Shown here piece by piece: positions 1-9,500 of a stretch of DNA of 64,000 nt (within the stretch, counting starts at the first letter, position 1; every line of letters begins with the position of its first letter). The notes under the pieces are model-generated. The model saw only the letters and a program-made list of their open reading frames with translations, had not been told where the DNA came from and did not search any database. Made by a program: the position numbers and the translations under genes. The stretch covers positions 744,001-808,000 of the forward strand of contig NZ_LT629781.1 in NCBI RefSeq assembly GCF_900105685.1. The letters run 5' to 3'. The stretch is from Verrucomicrobium sp. GAS474. Lineage in GTDB: Bacteria > Verrucomicrobiota > Verrucomicrobiia > Methylacidiphilales > GAS474.

Positions 1-121
1 CCGCTGACGAATAAGTGATCGGTATGTGTTTTGTGCCCAGCTCTAGAAAGCCCTTATTATTCATAAAAACAAGAACTCTCGATTCGACTGAGCTGAAGAG
101 CGTTGAAAATGAGGAAGAGAA

Positions 122-1393
122 CTAAGAATTGTTTTCGATTCTTTTGGCCATGGTCCCGGCGGGATTCTTGTACCAGCCGGGATCGTCATAGCTCGCAAGG
201 TTTTCACGAATCTTGACGACAGTGAACATTCCTCCCATCTCGACAGGCCCGAAAGGACCGGTGCCGGTCATCATAGCTAGGGTATTCTTGGGGCCTTTCA
301 TCTGCATCTCACCCATTTCGCCCATCCCGTCCGTTCCCATTTCCATGTAGCCGGGAACGAGCTTCTTGATCTTCTTCGTTACCGAATCCTGTTCGACGCC
401 GAGGAGATTCGGGATGTCGTGAGCCATCGCGTTCATCGTGTGGTGGCTCTTGTGGCAATGGAACGCCCAATCGCCCGGATTATCGGCGACGAACTCCATG
501 GTCCGTGTCGTGCCGGGCGGAACGTTGACGCTTGTCTCGGGCCACCACGCTGTCTTCGGGATCTGGCCGCCATCGGTCTGGGTCACCCAGTAACGGTGGC
601 CATGGATGTGGATGGGGTGACTGTCCATGCTGAGGTTGGCGACCCGGATGCGCACCCGCTGTCCCAGCTTCACGATCAGGGGATCAGTGCCGGGGTAAGC
701 GCGGCTGTTGAAAGTGAAGGTGTTGAAATCGGTCATCACGCTCGCCCTCGGTGTAGCGGTGCCGGGATCGACTGCCCACTCCATGAGGAAGAGGGCGAAG
801 TCGCGGTCAATCTTGGTCTCCTCGCCGCCCTTCGGGTGAATGATGAAGAAGCCCATCATACCGACGGCCATCTGCACCATCTCGTCCGAGTGGGGGTGGT
901 ACATGTAGGTGCCATGTTGTCGTAGGGTGAACTCGTAAACGTAGGTCTCGTCCGGCTCGATGGACTTTTGAGTCAAACCGGAGACGCCATCCATCCCATT
1001 CGGCAGAAAGATGCCATGCCAGTGGACGGAAGTCGGCTCGTTGAGTTTGTTCGTGACGAAGATGCGGATACGATCGCCCTCGACAGCCTCGATGGTCGGC
1101 CCCGGCGTCTGGCCGTTGTAACCCCAGCAGTTGACAATCATGCCGGGGGCGAATTCCCGCTTCACCGGCTCGGCGACGAGGCGAAATTCCTTCACCCCAT
1201 CCTTCATCGTCCACGGCAGGGTCGTGCCGTTCGGCGTCACGACGGGAGTGTAGGAGCCGTTGCCGGACGGCGGGGGCGGCGTCGGCTCCGTTCCCGAGAT
1301 CGCGGCGAGAGCCGATTGGGCTTTTCCAAAGAAGGTCGTCGTGAGGGCGGTTAGGCCCGTGGCGGCGAGGAGCTGGCGGCGGGAAAGGTTCAT
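122..1393 (-). CDS. Two-domain multicopper oxidase, Tat-exported
   Basis: A periplasmic copper-dependent oxidase of 423 residues. The N-terminus (MNLSRRQLLAATGL) is a twin-arginine signal. Copper-binding motifs appear in the expected order: HWHG, HPHSD, HPIHIHGH and the C-terminal HCH-x3-H-x4-M, which supplies the type 1 copper ligands and the trinuclear cluster His-Cys-His. At 423 residues it lacks the room for a third cupredoxin domain and the Met-rich insert of CopA/CueO, so it is the short type; a Met/Gly-rich stretch near residues 345-385 could bind Cu(I). It is the last gene of a minus-strand operon with an efflux lipoprotein, a DUF2231-like protein and a Cys-rich periplasmic protein. 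The likely role is oxidation of periplasmic Cu(I). The substrate is inferred. Confidence 0.9.
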   Translation of the reverse strand: MNLSRRQLLAATGLTALTTTFFGKAQSALAAISGTEPTPPPPSGNGSYTPVVTPNGTTLPWTMKDGVKEFRLVAEPVKREFAPGMIVNCWGYNGQTPGPTIEAVEGDRIRIFVTNKLNEPTSVHWHGIFLPNGMDGVSGLTQKSIEPDETYVYEFTLRQHGTYMYHPHSDEMVQMAVGMMGFFIIHPKGGEETKIDRDFALFLMEWAVDPGTATPRASVMTDFNTFTFNSRAYPGTDPLIVKLGQRVRIRVANLSMDSHPIHIHGHRYWVTQTDGGQIPKTAWWPETSVNVPPGTTRTMEFVADNPGDWAFHCHKSHHTMNAMAHDIPNLLGVEQDSVTKKIKKLVPGYMEMGTDGMGEMGEMQMKGPKNTLAMMTGTGPFGPVEMGGMFTVVKIRENLASYDDPGWYKNPAGTMAKRIENNS

Positions 1394-1402
1394 AGGCGTT
1401 TG

Positions 1403-2863
1403 CTAGTGGTTCATCTCCATGGGAGCCATGGAGGGAGCGGACTCATCGGATTTGGGAGAGGTCATCGGCATCGGCTTTGCTTCGGAGGTATCGACGGGCA
1501 GGAAGCCGCCCACGGCCTTTTCCAAGGCGGCCCGCGAAGTCCAATAATCGCGCCATGTTCGGATATACCCCCGCTCCGCTTCGACTTCGTGCTGTTTGGC
1601 CAGTAGGAGATCGTAGCTTCCCTTGAGCATGAAATTGTACTCCTGCTGGGAGAGCTTGAGAATGTTCACCCGCTGTGGGAGGAGCGTGCCGCGATAGTGT
1701 TCCGCGAGATTACGCCGGGCCTCGACGGTGGAGCGGGCCTCCCGGATCTCCGAGCGGACATTGACGATCAATGCCCCGAGCTGAGCCTGGGCCTGACGCA
1801 ACTGGGCCTGCAATTTCGCCACGTCGGCCTGTCCTTGATCGAAGATCGGCAGTTCGATGTCGATGGAAGGACCGGTATAGCGAGAGCGGTCGGGATTCTT
1901 TTCGGTATCGACGCCGAGGGTGATGCCACCGGGGAAGAAGCGGGTGTCTTCCTTTACCCCGAGAGCCTTTTGCAATATCTCGACCCGCTTCCGGGCGGCA
2001 GCGACGTCGAGTCGCTGGGCCAGAGCGCGTTTTTCTAGTGCCTCAGCCGAGACGGGATTGGAGGGAATGGCCGGAAGCTGGGCCGAAACGGTCCATACGG
2101 AAAGATCCTCCGTCCATCCCAGAAGACGGTTCAATGCCTCGCGGTTCTGAACGGCCTCGATACGAGCCTCGGCCAACTCGGCCTGACTTTCGGCATGGGT
2201 GGCCCGCTGGTTTTCAAGGTCGAGGTCGCTGAGATTCCCTGCCTCGTGCTGTTTGGTCGCAAGCTCGACGGCGGTGTTGTTGATGTCGTCGATCAAGCCG
2301 AGGCGCTGCACGAGTTGTTCCTGGGCCTGCACGGTGTAGAAGGCTTCCTTCACCTCAGTGGACAACATCAGGACTTCGTTGCCGACGCGAAGTTCGGTCT
2401 CCTCCAGTTGAAGTTTCGCTATCCGCTTTCGTAGCGGGAGGATAAAGAGATCGAGAAAATCCTGGGCGACGGAGAATTCCTGGTCAGCCCCGAGGGGTGG
2501 TGTACTGGGGAAGCGCACCAAGGCGCTGAAGCTCGGGTTCTTGAGAAGGCCCGCCTGCACGAGATCGGCCTGGGAGATGCCCAGTTCTTCGTAGGACGCT
2601 TGCAGGGAGGGGTTGTTCAGCAAGGCCACCTGCACCGCCGCGTCGGCGGTCAGCGGCTTGGAGAGTAGGGCTTGAACCGATTTGACGGCCTCCTGGTCCT
2701 CGGGGGTGCCCCGGTTCCAAGCAATCCGATGGCCTGTGCGATCCTGTATCGTTCCCTGAACGGTGTCGAAAGAGGCTTTGGGGTCAACCGACGCGCACCC
2801 AGCGAGCGTGAGGGCTCCGGCCGCTGAAACCAGGGAAATGAAACGAAAAGAAATCAGTGTCAT
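1403..2863 (-). CDS. TolC-family outer membrane efflux lipoprotein
   Basis: An outer-membrane channel of the OEP family, about 486 residues. The chosen start (2863) gives a lipoprotein signal with lipobox LTLAGC (Cys23) and overlaps the stop of the preceding gene as ATGA; an upstream start would put 62 non-signal residues in front. The body is rich in Ala, Gln, Glu and Leu with long helices, and has two internal repeats as in TolC/CzcC/CusC. The C-terminus is Met/Pro-rich (PMPMTSPK, SMAPMEMNH), which suggests copper contact. There is no RND pump or adaptor in this operon. It may serve as an alternative outer-membrane exit for the CzcA-type pump at 6.6-9.7 kb, or act with the oxidase in a CopB-like role. 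Confidence 0.85.
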   Translation of the reverse strand: MTLISFRFISLVSAAGALTLAGCASVDPKASFDTVQGTIQDRTGHRIAWNRGTPEDQEAVKSVQALLSKPLTADAAVQVALLNNPSLQASYEELGISQADLVQAGLLKNPSFSALVRFPSTPPLGADQEFSVAQDFLDLFILPLRKRIAKLQLEETELRVGNEVLMLSTEVKEAFYTVQAQEQLVQRLGLIDDINNTAVELATKQHEAGNLSDLDLENQRATHAESQAELAEARIEAVQNREALNRLLGWTEDLSVWTVSAQLPAIPSNPVSAEALEKRALAQRLDVAAARKRVEILQKALGVKEDTRFFPGGITLGVDTEKNPDRSRYTGPSIDIELPIFDQGQADVAKLQAQLRQAQAQLGALIVNVRSEIREARSTVEARRNLAEHYRGTLLPQRVNILKLSQQEYNFMLKGSYDLLLAKQHEVEAERGYIRTWRDYWTSRAALEKAVGGFLPVDTSEAKPMPMTSPKSDESAPSMAPMEMNH

Positions 2864-3351
2864 GGGTAGTAATCCAATCCGTAAACCAAAGTTCCGCCCA
2901 AGTGACCGACGACTGCCGTGGCGAGCGCGACTAGCCAGAGGACCACGCGGTAGAGATAAACTTCTTGTCCGGTTTGCATCATCCGGCACTGCAAGACCCA
3001 AGCAACGCAGGAGCCCAGGGCAACACCCGTCCCCAGCCATCGATGCCAAGCGAGGATCGGTTTAAGCTCTGCCTCAAAACCCATGCCAAAGGCATCGGCC
3101 CAGCCAAAGCCCGCCGCAACGAGGGCGGCGACCGCACCCAAACCCAGAGTCAATCGAATCGAGAACGTCAGCTTTTCCGAAGAGCCCCTCAAGGCGGCGA
3201 CTGCTTCCAGCAGTGCCGCCAAGAGGAGCAGGGCGATGGGAAAGTGAACAACGACCGGATGGAAAACGCCCAGCCAGTGGAGGACAACTCCTCCGGCATG
3301 GGCGCTTCCGGTCGGGGAAGCCGTCTCGGCGATCTGGGCAAGGAAAGGCAC
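2860..3351 (-). CDS. DUF2231-like integral membrane protein
   Basis: A small membrane protein with about four transmembrane segments. The first contains the motif FHPVVVHFPIALLLLAALLE, typical of DUF2231-like proteins often found beside c-type cytochromes and metal-resistance genes. His residues near the start of several helices could ligate heme or metal. The start is uncertain: I chose the GTG at 3351 (VPFLAQIAETAS), but a GTG at 3387 overlapping the upstream gene is possible. Its stop overlaps the start of the efflux lipoprotein gene, so the two are probably translationally coupled. A second protein of this type lies at 26270. Function unknown; a membrane partner of the copper oxidase is a guess. 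Confidence 0.7.
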   Translation of the reverse strand: MPFLAQIAETASPTGSAHAGGVVLHWLGVFHPVVVHFPIALLLLAALLEAVAALRGSSEKLTFSIRLTLGLGAVAALVAAGFGWADAFGMGFEAELKPILAWHRWLGTGVALGSCVAWVLQCRMMQTGQEVYLYRVVLWLVALATAVVGHLGGTLVYGLDYYP

Positions 3352-3370
3352 GAGCGCGGTTCCGGGATTC

Positions 3371-3769
3371 TTACATTCCTTTGGCACCGCCCATGGCCGT
3401 AGGGGCGGGGGCCGACGCAGCCCCGGAGGCTTTCTTGGCGGCGGCATCGTCGAGAACCTTCAGGGTGGGTGCAGGGTCTTTCTTGAACTTCCGCACGCAA
3501 GAAGGGCAGCAGAAGCGAACGAGACGGGTCGTCTCCTTGCCGCTGGCATCCTTGGCGGTGTAGAGGTAGTCGATCGGTTTGCCCATTTCTCCGCCCTCCA
3601 GCTTGTCGCCGGAGATGGGGCAGGTCGTGAGGGGGTAGGTTTTCTTCATCTCCTCGATCTGCTGCATCTGGGCGGGAGTGTAATCTTCCGCTTTAGCGGT
3701 CGGTGCCGTGAGGGCCATGGCGGCGAAGGCCATCAGTCCGAGGAGCATTCCAAAGGTCGTTTTCTTCAT
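3371..3769 (-). CDS. Exported Cys-rich (YHS/TRASH-like) metal-binding protein
   Basis: A 132-residue exported protein. The start at 3769 gives a normal Sec signal (MKKTTFGMLLGLMAFAAMAL, cleaved after TAKA); an in-frame ATG 26 codons upstream does not begin with a signal. The mature protein has CPISGDKL and then RFCCPSCVRKFKKDP, a paired-Cys arrangement like YHS/TRASH metal-binding modules, followed by an Ala/Pro/Met tail. It is the first gene of the minus-strand oxidase operon and is preceded by the promoter-like boxes at 3847-3820. A periplasmic metal chaperone or buffer role is inferred from the motif and neighbours. Confidence 0.75.
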   Translation of the reverse strand: MKKTTFGMLLGLMAFAAMALTAPTAKAEDYTPAQMQQIEEMKKTYPLTTCPISGDKLEGGEMGKPIDYLYTAKDASGKETTRLVRFCCPSCVRKFKKDPAPTLKVLDDAAAKKASGAASAPAPTAMGGAKGM

Positions 3770-3819
3770 GTTGATAAAGGTTTCTGGTTTTGCCGGGATC
3801 TTTCCGGGTTCGTGAGGTG

Positions 3820-3847
3820 AAACGAAATCCGTAGGGACATCCCTCAA
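3820..3847 (-). promoter_or_regulatory. Candidate ECF-type promoter of the oxidase operon
   Basis: On the minus strand the sequence reads TTGAGGGAT, ten bases, then ATTTCGTTT. The same two boxes with the same 10-base gap occur on the plus strand at 3872-3899. The ten spacer bases differ between copies, as expected of promoter boxes rather than a simple hairpin. This would place a transcript start about 45 bases upstream of the gene starting at 3769. Confidence 0.6.
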
Positions 3848-3871
3848 TCTTTTTTCATGGGAAACGATTTT

Positions 3872-3899
3872 TTGAGGGATCGGCCTCTCGATTTCGTTT
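3872..3899 (+). promoter_or_regulatory. Candidate ECF-type promoter of the sigma-factor operon
   Basis: TTGAGGGAT (3872-3880), ten bases, ATTTCGTTT (3891-3899): a perfect match in boxes and spacing to the divergent copy at 3847-3820. The first gene starts at 3908, so a transcript from these boxes would be nearly leaderless. Because the ECF sigma gene is the last gene of the operon served, this would be an autoregulatory loop. Confidence 0.6.
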
Positions 3900-3907
3900 G
3901 ATAGAGT

Positions 3908-4348
3908 ATGAAGACGCTCTCTTTTCCCGGAATTGCCAGGCGGTTTTGTCGGGTTACGGGAGCAATCCTCCTGACAGGCGCTATCTCCCTAGGCGTCGCA
4001 TCGGCGGAAGCCGTTCCTCTTTCGACCGCTTCCAAAGACAGCCGGATTCTCCATGTCGAGCGGGTGTTTCTCGCCCCCTATAAGGGAGGGGTGTGGGTTT
4101 CGGGTTATCTCTCCAAGACGGCGAGGCAGTCTTGGGTAAGTCCCTCGGCCCACGTCCACATCGAGGTTTTGAACGCCAAGGGTAAAATCCTTTGGGACAA
4201 ACCGGAGAACTTGAACACCTATATTCTGAACTATCCTCCTCGGGAGGGAGGCCGCGATTATCTTCATTATGGTTCTCTCATCGACAAGCTCCCGGAGGGA
4301 GCGGCGAGTGTGGTCGTGGTTTGCCATACCGACGGACACGTTCACTAA
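3908..4348 (+). CDS. Small exported protein of unknown function, HVHIE family
   Basis: A 146-residue protein with a Sec signal (cleavage near GVASAEA). I do not recognise a named domain. The mature part has the segments FLAPYKGGVWVSGYL and SPSAHVHIEVLNAKGKIL and ends in VVVCHTDGHVH. The same layout (PYKGQIYVRG, then SHVHVEWLNKAGTVV, then a His-containing end) occurs in the protein at 11789-12247, so the two are paralogues in one island. The His-x-His pairs suggest periplasmic metal binding. It is the first gene of the operon that ends with the ECF sigma factor; the next gene begins 36 bases downstream. Confidence 0.7.
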   Translation: MKTLSFPGIARRFCRVTGAILLTGAISLGVASAEAVPLSTASKDSRILHVERVFLAPYKGGVWVSGYLSKTARQSWVSPSAHVHIEVLNAKGKILWDKPENLNTYILNYPPREGGRDYLHYGSLIDKLPEGAASVVVVCHTDGHVH

Positions 4349-4384
4349 GCAGTAGCGCCCATTTACAGAACCGAGAAAAGTTTT

Positions 4385-4720
4385 ATGGTTACACGCATGA
4401 AGGCTGAAGAATTCGACTGCCTCGTTGGTGATCTTGCCCGCCAACCGGTCCCGCCGCTTGATCCCCGTTTCAACGACGCCGTCTGGCGGGCGATTCGCCA
4501 GCGTAAAGCTGAAGCGCCGTCTTCGGTGTGGTCTCTTTGGGATGGATGGATTGCCGCGCTTTTGCGTCCCCAGCCGATTCTTGCCTCGTTCGCCCTAGCC
4601 GTGGCCTTCGGCCTGTTCTCGGGGGTCTTGCTGAAGGAAAGCCGTTCCGCTCCGACGACGGAGCTGAGCGTCTTCAGTGCTCACGCACCGGGAATGCTCG
4701 CAACCTTGATGGAGCACTAG
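4385..4720 (+). CDS. CnrY-like membrane anti-sigma factor
   Basis: A 111-residue protein with a hydrophilic N-terminal half (about 60 residues) and one membrane segment near ILASFALAVAFGLFSGVLL, followed by a short periplasmic tail. Length, topology and position before a CnrX-like sensor and an ECF sigma factor match CnrY of Cupriavidus, which holds the sigma factor at the membrane. Sequence similarity between such short anti-sigma proteins is low, so the call rests on context. The start may instead be the ATG at 4397 (MKAEEFD). It ends one base before the next gene. Confidence 0.7.
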   Translation: MVTRMKAEEFDCLVGDLARQPVPPLDPRFNDAVWRAIRQRKAEAPSSVWSLWDGWIAALLRPQPILASFALAVAFGLFSGVLLKESRSAPTTELSVFSAHAPGMLATLMEH

Positions 4721-4721
4721 G

Positions 4722-5162
4722 ATGCAACGCATTGTCTCTTTTGTCCTCTTGTTGGTCTTGGTATCTTTGATTGCCGCCGGAAGTTGCTTCATTGTGGGGC
4801 GCTATACCAAGAATTATCGAACTGAACCTGCGATGGGCCTCCACGCGGTGATTCATGAACGACTGAAACTGACGAAGGAACAAGACAAGCAACTCGATCC
4901 CATCGAAGCCCGCTTTGCGGAAAAGCGGCGTCACTACGCCGAGCTAATCCGCATCGCCAATACGGAACTGGCCGACGCCATCGTCGCCGATCAGGCGGAC
5001 TCCCCCCGCGTCGGGGACGCCGTGGAAAAGATTCACATGGCGATGGGCGATCTTCAAAAGGCGACTCTCGATCATGTCTTCGAGATGAAGTCGGTCCTGA
5101 CGCCGGAGCAGTATAAAATGCTGTTGGCCTTGACCGCCGAGGGACTTCGTCGTCAGCAGTAA
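4722..5162 (+). CDS. CnrX-like periplasmic metal sensor
   Basis: A 146-residue membrane-anchored protein: one N-terminal membrane segment (residues 5-26) and a helical periplasmic domain of the heavy-metal-resistance/CpxP-like fold. Counting residues gives His41, His45, Glu62, His118 and Met122. The nickel/cobalt ligands of CnrX are, from memory, His42, His46, Glu63, His119 and Met123, so all five are kept with a constant shift of one. This supports direct sensing of a divalent metal and signalling through the CnrY-like anti-sigma factor. It is preceded by the anti-sigma gene (1-base gap) and followed by the sigma gene (13-base gap). Confidence 0.8.
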   Translation: MQRIVSFVLLLVLVSLIAAGSCFIVGRYTKNYRTEPAMGLHAVIHERLKLTKEQDKQLDPIEARFAEKRRHYAELIRIANTELADAIVADQADSPRVGDAVEKIHMAMGDLQKATLDHVFEMKSVLTPEQYKMLLALTAEGLRRQQ

Positions 5163-5175
5163 GCGTCGCCCTTCT

Positions 5176-5760
5176 ATGGCGCATCCCGATCCCGACCTCC
5201 CTTTGGTCGAGGCCCTACAGCGGGGCGAAGTTCAGGCGCTAGACGCGTTGATGGAGCGCCATCGGGAGGCGGTTTTTCGATTCGTCTTCCGGTATGTCGG
5301 TAACGAGGCCGATGCTCGGGAAGTGGCGCAGGACACGTTCGTTCGAGCTTACTTCAGCATCGGGAAGTTTCGCCCTTCCGCCTTGTTTTCAACTTGGCTG
5401 TTTCAGATCGCGCTCAACCTTTGCCGGGATCGCGTGCGAACAAAAGCTTATCGACAGACCCGCCAAACCGATTCCCTGTCGAGAACGCCTGAGGAAGTGG
5501 AAGCGAGGGGGGAACATGAACTCCCCTCCTCCATTCCCGATCCCGCCGTTCTAGCTCAACAGAGCGAGAAGATGAGGGCCTTGCAGGATGCGATTAACGG
5601 ACTTCCCCATGGGCTGAAGGCCCCATTCTTGCTTGCCGTCATGGAAGGTCTTTCTCAAGAGGAAGCCGGGAATCGGCTAGGGCTAACGGCCAAAGCGATC
5701 GAGGTCAAAGTGCATCGAGCCCGTAAACTGCTTTTGAAGTGTTTGGAAAAACACTTTTAA
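5176..5760 (+). CDS. ECF sigma factor, CnrH-like
   Basis: A 194-residue ECF sigma factor. Region 2 is seen around FVFRYVGNEADAREVAQDTF with FSTWLFQIALNLCRDR after it; region 4 is the C-terminal helix-turn-helix around GLSQEEAGNRLGLTAKAIEV and HRARKLLLKCL. The linker between them (residues 90-125) is long and polar. It is the last gene of an operon with an anti-sigma factor and a CnrX-like sensor, so it is probably released on metal excess. Its targets are inferred to be the two matching promoters at 3820-3899. The next gene (5786) is convergent. Confidence 0.9.
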   Translation: MAHPDPDLPLVEALQRGEVQALDALMERHREAVFRFVFRYVGNEADAREVAQDTFVRAYFSIGKFRPSALFSTWLFQIALNLCRDRVRTKAYRQTRQTDSLSRTPEEVEARGEHELPSSIPDPAVLAQQSEKMRALQDAINGLPHGLKAPFLLAVMEGLSQEEAGNRLGLTAKAIEVKVHRARKLLLKCLEKHF

Positions 5761-5785
5761 GCATCCCCGGAATGTTCATCGTTAT

Positions 5786-6550
5786 TCAACGTAACGTCCC
5801 AGCACCTGCCGATGGCGTGTTTTTGAAGGACGCGGCGATTTTTGGAGATGCCTCTCCCATTATAGCCTTAATACGATCGAGACCTGCGTTTCTCTTGGCG
5901 AGCATGAGGTAAAGCGCCGTCGCTTCCCCGATATTGGATTGGCTGAGACCGGCGTATGCCTCCCGATCATGGGCCTCCCGATCCAACCAGATCTGATAAA
6001 AGAGAGAAACGAGCGCCTCCAATTGAACGTCCGTAAGCTTTCCTTGCGATTTGGCCATGACGTAGTACTCGCTCAGGCTGACACCGAATTTCTCAGCATC
6101 AGCACGTTCCGTCGATTCGAGCAGGGCCGTTTTTGTTTCGATAAAAAGAGCATGGTGAGAACCCGCAGCATAGCCTTTGTCTTTCAGCACCTTTCCCTCT
6201 TTGGAAATCTCTTTGGTTGCTGGTTCGCCGGTCGACACATAGATAGGCACGGCACACTCCTCGTCCTTTGCCTTTTGATAATGGTAAAGGCTAGTGGCTT
6301 TATAGATCCATCCCTGCCACACATCGCCACTCGTTAGGATGCCGGAACATCCCAGCAGCAAGGCAGTTCCTTCTCCCTCCTTAACCAGAACTCCTTTCCC
6401 TCCTTCGATTACCTGAAGCACTTTCCCCTCGAACGCAAAAATGGGCTGTTCCAATTCCTGTCTGGGCGAAGAGGGAACGGGTTCAAAGGTCTGGGCGTGG
6501 AGGGGCAGAGAGACGAGCAGAGAGGAAAAGATAAGACTGCACGTTTTCAT
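5786..6550 (-). CDS. Exported protein of unknown function
   Basis: A 254-residue protein with a Sec signal (MKTCSLIFSSLLVSLPLHAQ). I see no recognisable domain. An N-terminal segment (FAFEGKVLQVIEGGKGVLVK) looks like a small beta fold, and the C-terminal half is mainly helical. It begins 35 bases after the stop of the RND pump gene on the same strand, so it is probably the last gene of the czcCBA-type operon. It is not a usual member of such operons. Its codon use looks like the rest of the island. Confidence 0.65.
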   Translation of the reverse strand: MKTCSLIFSSLLVSLPLHAQTFEPVPSSPRQELEQPIFAFEGKVLQVIEGGKGVLVKEGEGTALLLGCSGILTSGDVWQGWIYKATSLYHYQKAKDEECAVPIYVSTGEPATKEISKEGKVLKDKGYAAGSHHALFIETKTALLESTERADAEKFGVSLSEYYVMAKSQGKLTDVQLEALVSLFYQIWLDREAHDREAYAGLSQSNIGEATALYLMLAKRNAGLDRIKAIMGEASPKIAASFKNTPSAGAGTLR

Positions 6551-6585
6551 GATCGGCTCTTTTTCGCTCTCAAATCGGTCTCACC

Positions 6586-9500
6586 CTACTGTGACGACAC
6601 GATATCTTTTTTCGTCCTTCCCTCCACCCAAACATAGAGTGACGGCAACAGAAGCAACGTCAGGAATGTGGCACTGACGATACCGCCGATGACGACTGTC
6701 GCCAGGGGACGCTGCACCTCGGCCCCGGCACCATGGCCGAAGGCCATCGGCAGGAAGCCGAGGTTGGGGACCACAGCTGTCAGAACAACGGACCGGAGGC
6801 GGGTCATCGCCCCTTCGCGCACAGCTTCTTCGACAGTGCGGCCCTTTTCTCGAAGTTGATTGAAGTAACTGACCATCATTACGCCGTTGAGGACGGCGAC
6901 CCCCGACAAGGCGATGAAGCCCACGCCCGCGCTGATGCTGAAAGGGAGCCCGAAGATCCAGAGAGCGAAGATACCGCCGGTCACCGCGAGGGGAATGCCG
7001 CTGTAGACCAACAACGCCTGCCGGAGGCTTCCGAATGCCATGAAAATCAGGACAAAGATCACCAGCAGCGCGACGGGGACGATGACGGCGAGCCTCGCCC
7101 GGGCCTCCTGGAGGTTCTTGAAGGCCCCGCCGAACTCGATGGTGTAGCCGGGCTGCAATTTGACCTGCTCCTTCACCTTCTGCTCCGCCTCACGGACGAA
7201 ACCCTCCACATCCCGACCCCGCAGGTTCACCATGATGGCGGCGCGGCGCTGGCCGAACTCGCGGGTGATCGCGTTGACCTTGTCGTCGACGCTAAGGGTC
7301 GCCACCTGCCCGAGGGCCAGATAGCCACCCTCGGCGGTGCGGACCGGAAGAGAGTTGATGACGGAGCGGTCCTTCCTCGATTCCTCCGGCATCCGAACCA
7401 CAATGGGGATGCGCTGGTTTCCCTCAATCAGCTTTCCCGCCTCCTCCCCGGCGAGCGCGGTGGTCACGACCTCGTTGATCTCCTTTGCATGGAGGTTGTA
7501 ACGGGAGGACGCCTCCCGGTTCAGGTTGATCTGGAGGAGGGGGGCGCGGCCTAGGGCATCGAACTCGACGTCGGCGGCTCCCGGCACCTTTTCCAGAATG
7601 CTTCGGGTTTCCCCGGCGATGCGCTCGATCTCGTCATAATCAGTCCCGAAAATCTTCACCGAGATGTCGGCGCGCGTACCCTCCAGAATCTCGTTGAACC
7701 GCATTTCGATGGGCTGCGAAAACAGGAGGGATTGCCCGGGAACCTCCACCTGAAGCTCTTTCTCCATAAGATTGGTGAGATCCTCCTTCCCGATCCGACG
7801 ACCGTCCACCTTCCTCCATTCCGACTGCGGCTTGTAGAAAATGTACATGTCGGCGACGTTGATACCCATGGGGTCGGTCGCTACTTCGGCGGTGCCGATG
7901 CGGGAGAAGGTGCGGGTCACTTCGGGGAACTTTTCCCGCAGCACCTGCTCGGTCCGCTCCTGCATCGCCAGTGCAGCAGTGAGGCTGATACTGGTGGGCC
8001 GGATGATGTTTGCCGTTATCGAGCCCTCGTCGAGCCGAGGGACAAAGACGGCACCGAGACGGAAGAAGACGACCAACGAAAGGGCGAAGACCGCCAAGGC
8101 GCCCCCCATGACCACCCAGCGACGACGAATCGCGAAGTCGAGCGCTGGACGGTAGAGCGCCTTCAGCCACCGGATCGCGAGATTGTCCCCTTCGCTGATG
8201 CGGCCCTTCAGGATGAAGGAACAGAGGACGGGCATGAGCGTCAGGGCCAGCAACAACGCACCGCCGAGCGCGAAGATCACCGTCTCGGCCATCGGCTTGA
8301 ACATTTTCCCCTCCACTCCGGTCAGGGAAAGGATCGGGATGTAGACGATGGTGATGATGAGGACGCCGAAGAAGGTCGGCGATCCAACTTCCTTGGATGC
8401 GGACAGGATCGTGTGCATCCGCTCTTCGGTCGAGAGTACCCGCTTCAACTCGTGCTGGCGCTCGGCCAGACGGCGGACGATGTTCTCTACGATGACGACA
8501 GCACCGTCGATGATGAGGCCGAAGTCGATGGCTCCGAGGCTCATCAGGTTTCCCGAGATTCTCGTCTGCACCATCCCGCTGATGGCAAACAGGAAGGAGA
8601 GCGGGATCGCCACGGAGACGATCAGCGCAGCCCGCCAGTTCCCCAGGAGCAGGAGCAATCCGACGACCACGAGGACGGCTCCCTCGAAGAGGTTCCGCTC
8701 CACGGTCGCCACGGTCCGGTCGACGAGTTCGGTCCGGTCGTAGACAGTGCGGATTTCGACGCCTTCGGGGAGGGTCTTCTCGATGTCCTTCAACTTCGCC
8801 GCGACCCGCTTGGCGACGACCCGGCTGTTCTCGCCCGTGAGCATGAGCGTCGCCCCCAGGACCGATTCCTTCCCGTTAGAGGTGGCGCTGCCGGTTCGGA
8901 GGCTCGTTCCGATTCCGACCTCGGCCACGTCCTTGATCTTCAACGGTGTCGCCCCGGCCCGGAACTTCACCGGAAGATTGCCGATTTCCTCGACGTTCTT
9001 GACCCGCCCATCGGCCCGGATGGCAATCTGCTCCCCGCCGATCTCGACCGCTCCTCCTCCGGCGTTCTCGACATTTTCCTTCACCACATCGGCGATCTCA
9101 CTGAAGGTGACGCCGGTGGAGAAGAGGCGGTCGGGTCGCGCTTGGATTACCACCTGCTTTTCGTAGCCTCCCTGGGAATTGACCTCGGCGATGCCTTGGA
9201 CCGTCCGCAGCTTGGGCTTGATGACGTAGTCATGGAGCTGGTTCAACTCCATCAACTGCTGCTCACGGGTTTCCGGTTTCCCGGCAAAGCCGTCTTTGTA
9301 ATCGACGATATAGTAGAAGATTTCTCCCAGGCCCGTGGTGATCGGGGCCAGTTCCGGGGCAACGCCCCGGGGAAGATCTTCCGACGCTCCGAGCATCCGC
9401 TCGCTGACGAGCTGACGAGCCCGGTAGATGTCGGTTCCGTCCTCGAAGACCAGGGTTAACTGGGAGAGGCCGAATTTTGATAGCGACCGCATCTCGACCA

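Noticed and set aside
1-121. Possible left end of the island
   Set aside because: No copy of the tRNA 3' end or other repeat is visible; only a gap after the oxidase gene.
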